A DNA stretch of 64,000 nt from Ensifer adhaerens (GTDB lineage Bacteria; Pseudomonadota; Alphaproteobacteria; Rhizobiales; Rhizobiaceae): the NCBI RefSeq assembly GCF_001270265.1, contig NZ_LGAP01000007.1:124001-188000 (forward strand), in the 5' to 3' direction. This document shows positions 1-8,379 of this stretch, in pieces. A program made the position numbers and the translations under genes. A model generated the notes under the pieces. The model ran no database searches. It was not told the origin of the DNA and worked only from the letters and a program-made list of their open reading frames with translations. Numbering within the stretch: position 1 is the first letter of the stretch; each line of letters opens with the position of its first letter.

Positions 1-165
1 ATTGGTACAGGCCCTGGCCGCCTTCTCACCGTCATCCTGCCCGCAGGCTTCGAACGCTTCTTCGAGGTGGTTGCGGAGCGACGCTTCGGAGACGAGGACC
101 TGGAAGAGATTGCGACCATCGCGGCTGAGTTTGGGATGGAAATACTGGGGCCGCCACCTGCCTGA
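1..165 (+). CDS. cupin-domain protein, C-terminal part (partial)
   Basis: An open frame runs from the window edge to a TGA at 163-165, giving the last 54 residues of a protein whose start lies outside. The stretch GTGPGRLLTVILPAGFERFF followed by an acidic helical tail resembles the C-terminal end of small cupin-domain proteins related to quercetinase-like cupins, in which a loop rich in G and P precedes 'GGFE.FF'. The metal-binding histidines of a cupin would lie upstream, so enzyme function cannot be judged. It converges on the minus-strand cyclase gene, with about 60 bases between the two stops. Family assignment rests on this short motif only. Confidence 0.5.
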   Translation: MGTGPGRLLTVILPAGFERFFEVVAERRFGDEDLEEIATIAAEFGMEILGPPPA

Positions 166-225
166 GTTGCGGCAAGCGTGAATTCACTGCCCGCCCCCAA
201 AGCCGCAGGCTGGTGCTCATGATCG

Positions 226-1374
226 TCACCATGACGGTCCAAGCCACCGAACAATTTCATAAGCCGGCATCGGGCGGTGGAAACCCTTCAGAGTCAATTC
301 GCCAACAGGAATGGATTCGATGAGTGGCTCGACCGCGCCGAAGACCCGCTGGCTGACGAGAATCTGACGGGATTTGGCCTCCTCGCACAATCGGGCCGCA
401 TGGTTCGGAACGGTACCGATGACCGCATAATCCGAGCGCTGGTCGAAGCCGATCTGTCCGATGGTTGCGTGGCCCCGGTCGATGCCGATTCCGAAACCGA
501 GCACATAGCCGCGCTTGCGCCATCGCTCTGAATGCTCGTCAATGGCGTCACGCATCGCCACGGCCATTGAAACAGCTCTCTCGGTGTGGCCGGCGCAGGG
601 CAGGGGGTCGTTGAAAATCACAACAATGCCGTCACCCACGAACCGCTCCAACGTCCCTTCGTGGCGGGTGATTTGTTCACCGAGACAGGAATGGTACTCG
701 CCAAGAACTGTCATCACCTCTTCAGGCTCGGCAGTCTCGGCAAATGCTGTAAAGCCGCGCAGATCGCAGAAAACGACCGTCACCTCGCGGCGGTGGCTTT
801 GGAGAAGCGCGTCGCCATTGCCGGTCGCAACTATGAGATCGGCAACCTGAGCGGGCAGATACCGTCGGAGTCGAGCCATCCGCTCGATCTCCGTGATCTG
901 CTCCGCCACTTTCTGTTCCAGGGATTGGTTCCATGCTGCCAGTTGCGCCGCCTGGTCCTGAAGGCTCCGCGCCTGGGCTTCGACGGTGTCGTGAAGCGCC
1001 TTCTGCCGCAGCATCGAGCGGACGCGTGCCAGCAGCGCCTTGTGCTCGAACGGCTTGGTCAGATAGTCGTCGCCGCCGGCGTCCAACCCCTCGATGACAT
1101 CTCGCGTGTCGGCTTTCGCCGTCACGAGGATGACCGGGATCGATTGTAGCGAAATGTCCTGCTTGAGCAGGCGCACGACGCTGATGCCGTCGAGCTTCGG
1201 CATCATGATGTCGAGAAGGATGAGGTCAGGCTTGACGTCGCGCACTTTAGCAAGCGCCTCTTCGCCATCCGCGGCGGTCACCACTTCGTAGCCATTCGCC
1301 TCGAGGCGCATGCGCAGGATTTCGAGATTCTCCGGCGTGTCGTCGACGGCGAGAATGCGGGGCGGATCGTGCAT
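226..1374 (-). CDS. response regulator with class III adenylate/guanylate cyclase output domain
   Basis: The 382-residue product starts MHDPPRILAVDDTPEN; the open frame continues 65 codons upstream but that part overlaps the preceding receiver gene, so the ATG at 1374 is preferred. Residues about 1-125 form a CheY-type receiver (acidic pair VDD, phospho-acceptor in LILLDIMMPKLDG, VTAK, TKPF). A helical linker (about 130-185) leads to a class III nucleotide cyclase domain with both metal aspartates (FCDLRGFT, FVGDGIVVIFND) and the transition-state Asn and Arg (VPNHAARL). The usual Asp before the Asn motif (GDxVN) is Thr here (GTVPN), so nucleotide preference is uncertain. It follows the receiver gene by 13 bases and is last in the six-gene operon. 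Phosphorylation probably controls second-messenger synthesis. Confidence 0.9.
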   Translation of the reverse strand: MHDPPRILAVDDTPENLEILRMRLEANGYEVVTAADGEEALAKVRDVKPDLILLDIMMPKLDGISVVRLLKQDISLQSIPVILVTAKADTRDVIEGLDAGGDDYLTKPFEHKALLARVRSMLRQKALHDTVEAQARSLQDQAAQLAAWNQSLEQKVAEQITEIERMARLRRYLPAQVADLIVATGNGDALLQSHRREVTVVFCDLRGFTAFAETAEPEEVMTVLGEYHSCLGEQITRHEGTLERFVGDGIVVIFNDPLPCAGHTERAVSMAVAMRDAIDEHSERWRKRGYVLGFGIGIDRGHATIGQIGFDQRSDYAVIGTVPNHAARLCEEAKSRQILVSQRVFGAVEPLIESIPVGELTLKGFHRPMPAYEIVRWLGPSW

Positions 1375-1387
1375 GGTGCAGCCTCCC

Positions 1388-1753
1388 TCAGGCCAGGAGT
1401 TCCCGGACCTTTGCCAGCAGTTGGCGCGGGCTGAATGGCTTGGCGACGTAGCCGTCGCATCCTGCAGCCAGGGCTTTCGCCTCATCGCCCGACAACGCGT
1501 AGGAAGTGACGGCGATGATTGGGATGTGCTGGAGCGCCGGATCGGACTTGATGCGGCGAGTCGCTTCATACCCGTCCATCACCGGTAGCTGGATGTCCAT
1601 AAGGATCAAGTCCGGCCTGTGGGCCGCCGCAGCCGCCACGCCGGCGGCACCATCCGCGGCCTCGATCAGTTCATATTCGGTCGTGGCGATGAGATCGCGG
1701 ACGATCTGGCGATTGTCTTCAGTGTCTTCCACCATCAGGATTCGTTTGCTCAT
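1388..1753 (-). CDS. single-domain response regulator (CheY/DivK-like receiver)
   Basis: This 121-residue protein consists only of a receiver domain: acidic residues in MVEDTEDN, the phospho-acceptor Asp in LILMDIQLPVMDG (near residue 54), VTSYA and the conserved Lys in AKPF. There is no output domain, so it probably passes phosphate on or acts by protein contact, as DivK and CheY do. Its ATG overlaps the stop of the kinase gene (ATGA at 1750-1753), which indicates translational coupling. The receiver-cyclase gene follows after 13 bases. The kinase lacks its own receiver, so this protein and the cyclase regulator are its likely phosphorylation targets; that pairing is inferred from position. 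Confidence 0.93.
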   Translation of the reverse strand: MSKRILMVEDTEDNRQIVRDLIATTEYELIEAADGAAGVAAAAAHRPDLILMDIQLPVMDGYEATRRIKSDPALQHIPIIAVTSYALSGDEAKALAAGCDGYVAKPFSPRQLLAKVRELLA

Positions 1754-4362
1754 GCGGCTTGAACGTGCTCCTCTGCATCGATTGGTATCGTCATGCGGAA
1801 CGTCGCACCGGAACCGGGCACCGATTCCACGCTTATTGTTCCGCCGTGCATTTCGACAAAGCGTTTCGAGATAGCCAGACCGAGACCCGTGCCGCCTTTC
1901 TGCCGGGTGCTGCTGTTGTCGACTTGCTGGAATTCCTCGAATATGAGCGCCTGGTCTTTAGGCGCAATGCCCGGACCGGTGTCCCGTACGACGATCTCGA
2001 AGTGACCATCGGCTGCGTTGGCGAAGATGTCGACAGAGCCCGATTCCGTGAACTTGATAGCGTTGCCGGCAATATTGAGCAGGACCTGGGTCAGGCGGCG
2101 CTCGTCGCCGCGGCCGGTCGGAAGGCCGTTCGCAACTGTCGTTGTGAACGCCAGGCCCTTCTCCCGCGCCAGCGGCTCGACGGCAGCGGCGGCGGTGCGA
2201 ACGATCTGCCCAAGGGAATAATCGTCAAGTGCCAGTGTCAGTTGGCCGGCTTCGATCTTCGAAAGATCCAGCACGTCGTTAATGAGGCCCAGAAGATGGC
2301 GACCGTTGGCCTGCACGCGCGCCACCGTCGCTTTTGCCCTGTCCGGAAGCTCACCGTAAATGCCGTCGACCAGCAGTTCGGTGAAGCCCAGAACCGAGTT
2401 GAGCGGCGTCCTCAGCTCGTGGCTCATATTCGCGAGGAACTGAGATTTGTGGCGGCTAGCGGCCTCGAGCTCCCGGCCCTTTTCCTCTATCTCGCGGAAC
2501 AGCTTGGCGTTTTGAATGGCGAGCACCGACTGGGCGGCAAAGGTTTCCATCAGGTGGACAACCTGCTGGTCGAATTCTCCGGGTTTGCGGCGCCTGACGA
2601 CGAGAGCGCCGACAATCTTGTTCGGCCTGAGCAATGGAACAATCAGCACGCCGCGATATCCCGCGTCGCGGATAATTTTCTGAACGGGAGTCGGCGTTCC
2701 TTCACCGAGTTCGGGCACTTGCACAGGTTCGCGGCGCCGAGCGGCATCACCGATCCCTGGATCATTCAGAGAAATGGTCTGCCCCGAAATGGCGGCAACA
2801 AGCTCTTCGCTCATTCCATAGGTTGCACGAGGGCGGAACTCTTGCCTAGTGCTGCTGAACACAAAGATAGTACCTGCATCCGTGTCCGAGAGTTGCACGG
2901 CCTTTGCGACGATCGTCTGCAGTACGGTGTCGAGATCAAGCGTCGAATTGACGGCCTTGGTGACTTCGCCAAGCGCTTCCAATTCGGCGACGGAGCGCGC
3001 AAGTTCGGCCGTGCGCGCCTGGACCTCTTGGAACAGACGCACATTCTCGATCGCGATCACCGCCTGGTCGGCAAAGGTCGTGAGCAGTTCAATCTGCTTG
3101 CGGTCGAATGGCCGAATCTCGACCCGACGGATTATCAGGCTTCCGATGGCTTCGTCTTCCCGTAGAAGTGGGGCAGCAAGGGTCGTCCGATGGCCAAGCC
3201 GCATCGCCATTTGTCGGCCCGCGGGGAAATCATCGCCTGCGGTGCTAAGATCGCTTACGTGCACGGTCTTCCGGTCTACAAAGGCGCGACCGGCAACCCA
3301 GTCACGGCTGATCGGGTATTTCACGAAATCAATCGGGATCGGGCCGTGATGCGCCCTGATTGTCAGCGACTCACCGTCTTTCAGGAGTATGGCCGCGTCG
3401 TAAGCATCGCAGAGCTTTGCCGCGCTCTCGGCAACGGCATTGAGGACGGGTTGAATGTCGGTCGGGGAAGCGGCGATCGTGCGCAGGATCGCGCTCGTCG
3501 CTATCTGCTGCTCAAGTGTTTCGGTCAGCTCTCGGTTGCGGGTCTCGATTTCCCGGTACAGCCGTCCGAGTTGCGCTGAGGTCTGGTTGACATTGTCGGC
3601 AAGCGCCCCAAGCTCGTCCCGGTTGCCGACCGCAACCTGTTGGGCAAAGTCGCCGGCCGCTATCTGACGCAGACGCGCCTCGATCTTCTTAACGGGGTCG
3701 ACCAGCGACCAGGAGATGACGTAGCCAAGACCCAATGCCAGCAGGATGCTACCCACAGCAAATGACACTACGACCAGTCGCGAGGTATCGTAGGCTCCCT
3801 CCGTCACCTCGATTGCCGTCACCATGTCAGCTTCGGCCATGTTGACCAGCTGGTTTGTCAGCCGTTCGAGGCGGTCGGCCGATGGCATGATCTCATCGAG
3901 CTGGACTTTGCGTGCCTCCTCTGTGCGGCCGGAGCGGATGAGCTCCGCGACGCGCATCACGCCAGCTGTAAACCGGTCATACTCGAGCCGCACCTGACCG
4001 AGCACGCCCGCCTCGCTTGTGGCGACGAATTCCATGCGATCGAGGTCGTAACCGAACTGGCTGAGCTGGCGTAGCGCCGCATCCAGCATTCTCTCGTCTT
4101 GGAGCAAAAGTGCCGTCGAGATGCTGTAGAGCTGGTTGGTCGTGTCGTGCTGGACCTGGCGATAGGCTGCGATCCTACGCTGCAGCTTGATTAGTTCGGT
4201 TGTCTGATCGTTGACCCCGCTCAACACCTGCAACCCGACCGCCCCGAGCGCGATCAACAGTCCGACGATCGATAGGAACGCGATCAGGAGTTTGGTCTGG
4301 ACGCGCACCGGCAGACGCGCAACCCAACTAATCAGCCGGGTCGCGACACTACCGGGCTTCAT
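1750..4362 (-). CDS. membrane sensor histidine kinase (sensor loop, HAMP, two GAF, HisKA, HATPase_c)
   Basis: About 870 residues from ATG 4362; the frame extends 30 codons upstream, but inside the preceding SCO gene. Visible in order: TM1 (about 20-42, TKLLIAFLSIVGLLIALGAV), a helical periplasmic region, TM2 (about 190-208), a HAMP segment (SLVDPVKKIEARLRQIAAGD), a first GAF domain (about 290-440), a second GAF domain (about 455-605), HisKA with the phospho-acceptor His in FLANMSHELRTPLNSVLGF, and HATPase_c with N and G boxes (NIAGNAIKFTESG, DTGPGIAP, GGTGLGLAISKRF). No receiver is fused at the end. Its start overlaps the SCO gene by 14 bases and its stop overlaps the receiver gene by 4. Ligand is unknown; the two binding proteins and the SCO protein encoded just upstream are candidate signal carriers. 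Confidence 0.92.
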   Translation of the reverse strand: MKPGSVATRLISWVARLPVRVQTKLLIAFLSIVGLLIALGAVGLQVLSGVNDQTTELIKLQRRIAAYRQVQHDTTNQLYSISTALLLQDERMLDAALRQLSQFGYDLDRMEFVATSEAGVLGQVRLEYDRFTAGVMRVAELIRSGRTEEARKVQLDEIMPSADRLERLTNQLVNMAEADMVTAIEVTEGAYDTSRLVVVSFAVGSILLALGLGYVISWSLVDPVKKIEARLRQIAAGDFAQQVAVGNRDELGALADNVNQTSAQLGRLYREIETRNRELTETLEQQIATSAILRTIAASPTDIQPVLNAVAESAAKLCDAYDAAILLKDGESLTIRAHHGPIPIDFVKYPISRDWVAGRAFVDRKTVHVSDLSTAGDDFPAGRQMAMRLGHRTTLAAPLLREDEAIGSLIIRRVEIRPFDRKQIELLTTFADQAVIAIENVRLFQEVQARTAELARSVAELEALGEVTKAVNSTLDLDTVLQTIVAKAVQLSDTDAGTIFVFSSTRQEFRPRATYGMSEELVAAISGQTISLNDPGIGDAARRREPVQVPELGEGTPTPVQKIIRDAGYRGVLIVPLLRPNKIVGALVVRRRKPGEFDQQVVHLMETFAAQSVLAIQNAKLFREIEEKGRELEAASRHKSQFLANMSHELRTPLNSVLGFTELLVDGIYGELPDRAKATVARVQANGRHLLGLINDVLDLSKIEAGQLTLALDDYSLGQIVRTAAAAVEPLAREKGLAFTTTVANGLPTGRGDERRLTQVLLNIAGNAIKFTESGSVDIFANAADGHFEIVVRDTGPGIAPKDQALIFEEFQQVDNSSTRQKGGTGLGLAISKRFVEMHGGTISVESVPGSGATFRMTIPIDAEEHVQAA

Positions 4363-4933
4363 CCACGAGGCTGAGAAGATCACTCCGGAACTCCTCCAAG
4401 TCGAAACCAGCGCCGATATACTGCACGCGCAAGCTGCCGCTACGATCCACAAGCGACGTCAGCAGGGTATGATCGACGTCGCCGCTCGCCGTCTTCCTCG
4501 CTATGACGCCATACCTCCGCCCCACATCATGAACGACTGCCGGATCGCCGGTGAGAAACACCCAGCCCTTCACATCGGCGGCGAAAATCTGCGCGTATTG
4601 CTTCAGCACTTGGGGCGTATCCCGCTCTGGGTCGACGGTGATCGAAACGAAGCTGATCTGCGGCCCGAATGCAGAACCGAGCTTGTCTTTCACGCGCGCC
4701 ATGTTGTCGGTCAGCATCGGGCAGATGTCGGTACAGGAAGCAAAGATGAACGCGACGGCGACCACCTTGCCGCGAAGGTCGCGGAGTGACACAGGTACAC
4801 CGTCCTGCGACGTCAGAGTAAAGTCCGGCGCTGCTCCGATAGTCGGCAAGCGCTGGTCGTGCGATGCATCATGCGCCGGCGCTGGCCCGGCTAGCAGCGC
4901 CAACAGCAGAACCTGTGCGGGCCACCTCCTCAT
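4349..4933 (-). CDS. SCO1/SenC-family thioredoxin-fold protein
   Basis: The 194-residue product has an N-terminal signal sequence (MRRWPAQVLLLALLAGPAPA) and an SCO1/SenC/PrrC domain. The copper/thiol motif CTDICP (CxxxC) and the distal His in DHTLLTSLVD are both present, so copper binding or thiol chemistry in the periplasm is plausible. Family members deliver copper to cytochrome oxidase or act as redox sensors, and some regulate two-component systems. There is no oxidase gene nearby. It overlaps the preceding binding-protein gene by the ATGA at 4930-4933 and the kinase gene by 14 bases. That coupling favours a signalling role here over oxidase assembly, which is an inference. Confidence 0.9.
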   Translation of the reverse strand: MRRWPAQVLLLALLAGPAPAHDASHDQRLPTIGAAPDFTLTSQDGVPVSLRDLRGKVVAVAFIFASCTDICPMLTDNMARVKDKLGSAFGPQISFVSITVDPERDTPQVLKQYAQIFAADVKGWVFLTGDPAVVHDVGRRYGVIARKTASGDVDHTLLTSLVDRSGSLRVQYIGAGFDLEEFRSDLLSLVDEAR

Positions 4934-5949
4934 GACTTTAACTCACGCCTCAGTTCGTTGACAAAGCGCCAATCCGCACCATTGGCGATGATTTCGCGGG
5001 GGCCCGACTTGATCATGCCCGTCTCCTGCAGGCGCAGCGCGTAGAAGCGCAGAGAGGCTTCAGCATCATAGTCGTGCCACCTATCGTAGCGGATGTCGTT
5101 CAGAGTCTGCAGTGCGATTTCATAGCTGGGGACGAAACCTCGATCGACCAACTGCTGCGCAATCAATGCCGGATCCGACGCACAGAGATCGGCTGACTTG
5201 AAGATTGCCCGCAGGATACGCTTGGTCGCCACCGGGTATCTGTTCACATAATCCTCGGTGGCGGAAATCATACAGCAGAAATGCTGTGACCATGGTGGGT
5301 CAATGGTCGAATTGAGGATCGTATGGCCGATTTTCTTGGGGCGCAGCATCTGCGCAACGGGTGGTTGGCCGAGGAATGCGTCAAATTTTCCTTCGACGAA
5401 GCTGTTCGCCATCGTCTCATCGTTTGGCACGATGACCCATTCGATATCATTGACGGGATCGAGCCCGACATAGCCGGCCATCAGAGCGACTAACACGTAC
5501 CCCGCCGTCTCGAGGTCAAACACGCCCACCCGCTTTCCTCGCAGATCCGTAATGCTGTGGACGCTGTCGTTGGCGATCAATTCGAGGCATCCAGAATGCA
5601 GGCCGCCAAGCACCTTGATCGGTATGCCGGCGTCGATCGACGAGACATGAACAGGCGCGTAGTTCACACTGAAATCCGTTTCGCCGCGTGCAATCCACAC
5701 CGACTGATCGACCTTTGGGTCGCCTTGCACGTATCGGACATCGGTGAAGCCCTCGGCGCGCAGCAGCTCTCCTGCGGTGTACAAGCCCGCCCAGCAGTAA
5801 GCGCCATCGATCCACCGCGGCAAGCGGACAGAGGTCGTTTCCGGGGCCGGTTCCGCAGCGGCGCTGGACGGCCGGACTTTGAGCAGCTCCGCACTTACGG
5901 CCGCCGTCAGACCAGCCAGAAAGGTGCGACGATTTTGAATGATCTGCAT
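4930..5949 (-). CDS. ABC-type substrate-binding protein, NMT1/SsuA-like (second copy)
   Basis: A 339-residue periplasmic binding protein of the NMT1/THI5-like class, with a Tat/Sec-type N-terminus (MQIIQNRRTFLAGLTAAVSA). Conserved features include the hinge segment ITDLRGKRVGVFDLETAGY and DPVNDIEWVIVP, typical of nitrate, sulfonate or thiamine-precursor binding proteins. It is clearly homologous over its full length to the product of 5992-6999 (shared PWSQ.FCCM and 'ATKRILRAI..ADLC' stretches), so the two arose by tandem duplication. A strong Shine-Dalgarno (AAAGGAGG) precedes ATG 5949. No permease or ATPase gene is linked. Its stop overlaps the SCO start. Ligand cannot be told from sequence. 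Confidence 0.88.
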   Translation of the reverse strand: MQIIQNRRTFLAGLTAAVSAELLKVRPSSAAAEPAPETTSVRLPRWIDGAYCWAGLYTAGELLRAEGFTDVRYVQGDPKVDQSVWIARGETDFSVNYAPVHVSSIDAGIPIKVLGGLHSGCLELIANDSVHSITDLRGKRVGVFDLETAGYVLVALMAGYVGLDPVNDIEWVIVPNDETMANSFVEGKFDAFLGQPPVAQMLRPKKIGHTILNSTIDPPWSQHFCCMISATEDYVNRYPVATKRILRAIFKSADLCASDPALIAQQLVDRGFVPSYEIALQTLNDIRYDRWHDYDAEASLRFYALRLQETGMIKSGPREIIANGADWRFVNELRRELKS

Positions 5950-5991
5950 TGGCCCCCTCCTTTCGTTCGAAAGAGCGCGCCGGCGACCTGC

Positions 5992-6999
5992 TTACGTCTT
6001 CAGCTCGCGTTTCACCTCATTGAGGAAGCGCCAATCGATACCGTTGGCAATGATTTCTTGCGGGCTCGACTTGATCATGTCGGACTCGTGCAGCCGCAGG
6101 GCGTAAAACCGAATCGTGTCCTCGGGATCGTATTCGCGCCATTTGCCGTAAGGCACCTCGCTCATCGTCTGGAGGGCATAATCATAGTTGCCGGTGAATC
6201 CGCCATCGACGATCTGGCGCGCGACCCGCCGCGGCTCGGCGACGCATAGGTCTGCCGCCCTGAGAATGGCGCGCAACACGCGCTTGGTGGCGACAGGGTT
6301 GTTCCGAACGAAGTCCGCATTGCCAGCCAGCATGCAGCAGAAATACTGCGACCAGGGACGATCGATGGTACTGTTTACCACTACGTGGCCGATGTTGCGG
6401 GCGCGCAGTTCCTGGGGCTCGGGTGGAAATCCGAGAAACGCGTCTACTTTTCCTTTGATGAAAAGCTCCATGGGCCTGACGGATGGATCGGTCACCCAGC
6501 GGATGTCCCTTTGTGGGTCAAGCCCGACATAGGCCGCCATGCTGGTCACGAACACGTGCGGTGTTGAACCCAGGCCTTGTATGCCTACAGTTTTGCCCTT
6601 CAGGTCTGTGATGCCGCGAATGCTTTCGTTTCCGAACAACTCGAAGCAGCCCGGATGCACGCCAGCCAGCAGTGTGATCGGGTGGCCCGCATCGATCGCA
6701 AGGACAAGTGGTGCAGCGAAGTTCAAACTGAAGTCCACATCACCGCGTCCGATCTGCTCGGCCTGGCCGTAGCCTGCTTCCGCCGTCACATAGCGGACGT
6801 CTGTGAAACCCTCCAAGTGCAGCAGCTCCTCGGCGACATACTGGGGGGCGATGCAGATGCCCCTGATCTTCGCCAGGCGGATAGTGCTGGTTTCCAACGG
6901 CGCTTCGGCGGCAAACGATTCCGCTGCGCCGACCAAACCAGCGACGACCGCAGACGTCGCGTTTGCCAAGAAGCGGCGGCGGCTTAGCATAAGGTGCAT
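5992..6999 (-). CDS. ABC-type substrate-binding protein, NMT1/SsuA-like (first copy)
   Basis: A 335-residue protein with twin-arginine-like leader (LSRRRFLANATSAVVAGLVG) and an NMT1-type periplasmic binding fold (ITDLKGKTVGIQGLGSTPHVF, LDPQRDIRWV). ATG 6999 is supported by AAGGAG six bases upstream. It is the first gene of the six-gene minus-strand unit that ends with the receiver-cyclase; 42 bases separate it from its paralogue. Both copies keep the shared residues PWSQYFCCM, which may line the ligand pocket. The lack of transporter components suggests a sensing role for the neighbouring kinase, by analogy with binding proteins that dock on sensors; this is inference. Confidence 0.88.
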   Translation of the reverse strand: MHLMLSRRRFLANATSAVVAGLVGAAESFAAEAPLETSTIRLAKIRGICIAPQYVAEELLHLEGFTDVRYVTAEAGYGQAEQIGRGDVDFSLNFAAPLVLAIDAGHPITLLAGVHPGCFELFGNESIRGITDLKGKTVGIQGLGSTPHVFVTSMAAYVGLDPQRDIRWVTDPSVRPMELFIKGKVDAFLGFPPEPQELRARNIGHVVVNSTIDRPWSQYFCCMLAGNADFVRNNPVATKRVLRAILRAADLCVAEPRRVARQIVDGGFTGNYDYALQTMSEVPYGKWREYDPEDTIRFYALRLHESDMIKSSPQEIIANGIDWRFLNEVKRELKT

Positions 7000-7578
7000 G
7001 GTGCTCTCCTTCCCTGGAAAAGCACATCGTTTGGATCACACCCGAATGTTTCGGCAACGGTTCTGGATGATCTGGATCAGAACGATCCCTCGTCAAACTG
7101 AAAAGAAAAGATCCTAGTCAGAATCGCGCTAAAAGTGATTTTCAGAGGGCAGAAACGTCTGTGCGAGGTAATTGTCAATGCAGAGTGCAGCAGCACGTTA
7201 GTTCCGGCCAGATAACTATACGCCTGTGCTGCTCAGGTATCGAGAAAAAAGCTCTCGTATCAACTTCGCAACACGGCGGCGCGAGTCTTTAAATCCCTGA
7301 CCCGTCGAGCTCTTGGTCGTCGTCACCTTCCCAGGGTTGCCCGGTCGCGTGCGCCCCAAGCCTAAAGCCAGTGCGCTTAGATTCGCCAGCGATATGCGTC
7401 GACATCGTACCCATGAAGCTGAAAAACTTCAGGGGCCGCGGGTTCGTATCCCATCAAGGCGAGCTAGTGTGTCTGCTCTCGGGCCGTGAGGCCACATTCG
7501 AATGCTTTGGCTTTCGTGCTTCCGCCATTGCAAGACAATCAGCGTCGTAAAAAACGGGTGGTGGAGACAAAGTTCCAC
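7000..7578. other. intergenic region, upstream of the six-gene operon
   Basis: No convincing gene on either strand. It must hold the promoter of the operon beginning at 6999 and the region downstream of hicB. The part near 7395-7475 has a short hairpin (TGAAG/CTTCA around CTGAAAAA) and a GGTTCGTATCC stretch that faintly recall tRNA arms, but acceptor and D arms cannot be completed. Confidence 0.5.
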
Positions 7579-8019
7579 TTAGGCCCCGAGCCGCGTCTCT
7601 GCGTAGTTATCGTTGTAGTCGTCGTTTGCGTGGCCGATCTCATGCTTGGCAGCTCGAACCAAGAAGCCTGATCGGGTCAACCCTTGGGCTTCGGCGAACG
7701 CATCGATTGCCTTTAGGACGTCTTCTGGCAGAGTGATATTTACGCGAACCGCTCTTTTGGCTTCCGTCTTGACGCCAACTAGAATTGCAACGCCGTCTTG
7801 ATTCTCCGCGTCTGCCATCACCGCCTCCAGTGTGGAGGGTTCGGGAATTGCTTCGCCGTCTTCGGCTAGACCTTCGATGTGTAGGGCTAAGGCTTCTTCG
7901 GCCATAGCTCGCGCATCGTCGAGGTCGGTTCCAGCAGTGATCAGGCCAGGAAAATCGGGAAAGGACACACCGTAATCACTGTCGGCGTCCTTATGGATCA
8001 ATCCGATATAATTGCGCAT
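7579..8019 (-). CDS. hicB: HicB-family antitoxin
   Basis: The 146-residue product has the two-part HicB layout. Residues 1-70 form the degenerate RNase-H-like fold (YIGLIHKDADSDYGVSFPDF, GLITAGTDLDDA, EALALHIEGL), which covers the toxin. Residues about 90-135 form a ribbon-helix-helix DNA-binding motif (VRVNITLPEDVLKAIDAFAEAQG, followed by TRSGFLVRAA). The gene lies 5 bases downstream of hicA, in the toxin-first order usual for hicAB. It neutralises HicA and should repress the operon through the ribbon-helix-helix domain; the palindrome at 8223-8240 is the likely site. Confidence 0.93.
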   Translation of the reverse strand: MRNYIGLIHKDADSDYGVSFPDFPGLITAGTDLDDARAMAEEALALHIEGLAEDGEAIPEPSTLEAVMADAENQDGVAILVGVKTEAKRAVRVNITLPEDVLKAIDAFAEAQGLTRSGFLVRAAKHEIGHANDDYNDNYAETRLGA

Positions 8020-8024
8020 GTTCG

Positions 8025-8213
8025 TTACCTCAGTTTAAGTCCGGCTTGTTTCTCGATACTCTTCAGTGTTCCGATCGGGATGTCCCGTTTCGGGTGTGGA
8101 ACAGTGACGCGCCCGGGTTTCTCGGGATGCTTAAACTGAACATGGCTGCCCTTGGTGGCGACCTCGTACCAGCCATCCTTTTGCAAGGCCACAATGATAT
8201 CACCGCTCTTCAT
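8025..8213 (-). CDS. hicA: HicA-family mRNA interferase toxin
   Basis: A 62-residue dsRBD-like toxin, MKSGDIIVALQKDGWYEVATKGSHVQF, with the catalytic His in the GSHVQFKHP motif and the usual end TLKSIEKQAGLK. The open frame extends 42 codons upstream, but ATG 8213 matches the family's start and length. HicA cleaves mRNA when freed from HicB. All family residues that can be checked are intact, so the toxin is probably functional. The pair sits at the edge of an IS-rich block, a frequent position for stabilising modules on plasmids. Confidence 0.92.
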   Translation of the reverse strand: MKSGDIIVALQKDGWYEVATKGSHVQFKHPEKPGRVTVPHPKRDIPIGTLKSIEKQAGLKLR

Positions 8214-8222
8214 TTCCAGATT

Positions 8223-8240
8223 ATACACACGAATGTGTAT
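8223..8240. promoter_or_regulatory. palindromic operator candidate of hicAB
   Basis: A perfect 7-bp inverted repeat, ATACACA-CGAA-TGTGTAT, ends 10 bases upstream of the hicA ATG. Ribbon-helix-helix regulators such as HicB bind short palindromes of this kind in their own promoter, so autoregulation is likely. The position is seen directly; binding is inferred. Confidence 0.6.
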
Positions 8241-8379
8241 GGTGACAAGCGCAACGTAGTATGACTCCGGTTCCTCAGTGATAGGTGAGGTTCTCAAATA
8301 GGCCACCAATGCGCGACGGACACTTAACGATCGAAGCATGTTCCCGTTATGTGCTTAGAAAATCACATAATGTATCAGG

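Noticed and set aside
1759-3165. 468-codon plus-strand frame opposite the histidine kinase
   Set aside because: The minus strand has all kinase motifs, so this is a shadow.
7395-7475. Possible tRNA (hairpin around CTGAAAAA and GGTTCGTATCC stretch)
   Set aside because: Acceptor and D arms cannot be formed and the T-arm has mismatches; at best a coincidence.
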